Assembly: GCA_947502495.1 (NCBI GenBank)
Contig: CANNAC010000004.1
Span: 124,001 to 188,000, forward strand
Origin: an uncultured Flavobacteriaceae bacterium
GTDB taxonomy: Bacteria > Bacteroidota > Bacteroidia > Flavobacteriales > Flavobacteriaceae
DNA: 64,000 nt
Direction: 5' to 3'
The position numbers and the translations under genes were made by a program. Shown here one piece after another: positions 62,923-64,000 of the stretch (the first letter of the stretch is position 1; each line of letters opens with the position of its first letter). The notes beneath the pieces are model-generated. The model ran no database searches. It saw only the letters and a list, made by a program, of their open reading frames with translations, and was not told the DNA's origin.

Positions 62923-63660
62923 ATGACACAATATGAATTCCTGCGTTGGTTTACTTTTCCTATAATGACCACACATTTAGTAACCGTTCGCAATGACATA
63001 AAAAGATTGATAAAAGGGCATAAAACTAGTGGCGAGAAGCTAAGTCTTTTAGATGTTGGCGGACGAAAATCACCATATACCATTCAACTTCCCGCAAATG
63101 TTACTTTATTAGATGTGCCACAAGAAGAAGGAACTCGAGAGGAATTAAATTTAGGTTTTACCAAAGATATTTTAACAACCATACAGAAGAAGCGCAGTAA
63201 TATAAAAGATGTCATTATTCAAGATATGACAAAATCTACACTACCAGATGCTTCTTATGATGCCGTTGTTTGTATTGAAGTTATAGAACATGTGGAAGCA
63301 GATGCCATATTCATAAAAAACATAGCGAAAGTAATAGCCTCAGGAGGTTGGGCATATTTTACCACACCTAATGGGGATTATATAAAAAATGAGGGACCTA
63401 ATAAAAACCCAGATCATGTTAGGCATTATACACGATTAGAATTGCAGACGTTACTAGAAAAGTATTTCGATAGGGTAGATGTGCATTACGGTGTAAAAAC
63501 AGGGAAATACAGAGTGCAAGGATTAAGAAGTTATAGTTTAAAAAGACCCATTCAAACCCTTCAATCTATTTTTTCTAATGTTATCAATAGGATGCAATCT
63601 AAAGACGTAGCAGATACCGCTGAAGAAACAGCGCATTTAATTGCTATTGGGTATAAATAA
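62923..63660 (+). CDS. class I SAM-dependent methyltransferase
   Basis: The frame is open from a TTG at 62839, but the natural beginning is ATG 62923 (MTQYEFLRWFTFPIM), giving 245 residues. Motif I is LSLLDVGGRKSPYTIQL, and the Methyltransf_11 core is SYDAVVCIEVIEHVEADAIFIKNIAKVIASGGWAYFTTPNGDYI. It follows the GT4 run and precedes another methyltransferase gene. Target unknown. Confidence 0.85.
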   Translation: MTQYEFLRWFTFPIMTTHLVTVRNDIKRLIKGHKTSGEKLSLLDVGGRKSPYTIQLPANVTLLDVPQEEGTREELNLGFTKDILTTIQKKRSNIKDVIIQDMTKSTLPDASYDAVVCIEVIEHVEADAIFIKNIAKVIASGGWAYFTTPNGDYIKNEGPNKNPDHVRHYTRLELQTLLEKYFDRVDVHYGVKTGKYRVQGLRSYSLKRPIQTLQSIFSNVINRMQSKDVADTAEETAHLIAIGYK

Positions 63661-63686
63661 ATAAGAATCATTAAAAAACACATAAT

Positions 63687-64000
63687 ATGTTTCACAAAAT
63701 AATTTCTAAAGTTAGAAAATCTATAGGGTATCTTACAAAAACAACACAAGAAAGAAGACACTCGCTTTTAGGTAATCCTAGTGTTTGGAAGTATACTCGT
63801 GATTTTCAATTTCAATTTCTTTTAGATCAAGGTCTGCAAAAAACAGATACGCTAATGGATATTGGATGCGGAACACTTCGAGGAGGTATTCCATTAATTA
63901 AGTATCTTGATAATGGAAATTATTATGGCATTGATGTTAGGGAGAATGTTTTAGTTGAAGGTGAAAAAGAAATAAAAACGGCTAACTTAGAATCAAAAAA
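63687..64000 (+). CDS. SAM-dependent methyltransferase, 3' end outside window
   Basis: An ATG at 63687 opens a frame that runs off the right edge, giving 104 visible residues. It begins MFHKIISKVRKSIGYLTK and contains a clear motif I, TLMDIGCGTLRGGIPLIKYL at ~59-78, then NYYGIDVRENVL with the acidic residue at the end of strand 2. It lies 26 bp after the previous methyltransferase gene, so the polysaccharide locus continues rightward. Confidence 0.78.
   Translation, partial: MFHKIISKVRKSIGYLTKTTQERRHSLLGNPSVWKYTRDFQFQFLLDQGLQKTDTLMDIGCGTLRGGIPLIKYLDNGNYYGIDVRENVLVEGEKEIKTANLESK

Overview
The window looks like chromosomal DNA of a marine-type member of the Flavobacteriaceae (Bacteroidota). 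Support comes from low GC, weak Shine-Dalgarno signals, several TAnnTTTG promoter boxes, a type IX secretion (T9SS) C-terminal sorting domain, a long SecA of 1116 residues, small flavobacterial families (DUF2795, DUF2911), and intergenic repeats of the CTCGACAAGCTCGAAATGACA type. I saw no rRNA, tRNA, CRISPR array, prophage or insertion sequence. The naming is inference; no database search was possible.

Left part (1-32.2 kb), mostly core genes. A sensor kinase cut by the window edge and its response regulator come first. A three-gene lipid or polyprenol glycosylation set (ArnC-like, LAB_N, ArnT-like) and a UDP-sugar epimerase follow. Next are a kinase plus secreted nucleoside hydrolase pair, the GTPase MeaB, a ParE-type toxin-antitoxin pair, two orphan genes and a DUF2911 protein. 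An ECF sigma factor, a membrane partner and a repeat-bearing secreted protein form one operon. An M23 peptidase is followed by a cohesin-T9SS gene next to a 1781-residue dockerin-bearing surface protein. SecA, a DUF2795 protein, a PduO-type cobalamin adenosyltransferase, a LolD-like ATPase, a methyltransferase and an ABC-F ATPase complete this part.

Right part (32.3-64 kb), a surface polysaccharide locus. From a good promoter it runs Wza, Wzc, a TviB/WbpO-like dehydrogenase, a 227-bp tandem repeat, a TviC/WbpP-like epimerase, Wzm, Wzt, a DegT aminotransferase, a sulfotransferase, methyltransferases and many GT2/GT4 glycosyltransferases, plus an asparagine-synthase-like ligase. Two blocks interrupt it. 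One is an orphan 249-residue gene with a small HTH-like gene and an 11-bp iteron array (46.4-48.0 kb). The other is a reverse-strand acylation block (MBOAT, two SGNH-like paralogues and a decayed glycosyltransferase, 51.3-55.6 kb). The locus continues past the right edge.

How it fits together: TviB/TviC-like enzymes supply N-acetylhexosaminuronic acids, DegT an amino sugar, the glycosyltransferases build the glycan, and the sulfotransferase, methyltransferases and MBOAT/SGNH set decorate it. Wzm/Wzt and Wza/Wzc supply export. No Wzx flippase or Wzy polymerase is visible. Tandem intergenic repeats in opposite orientation flank the ABC-F/wza/wzc/tviB segment.
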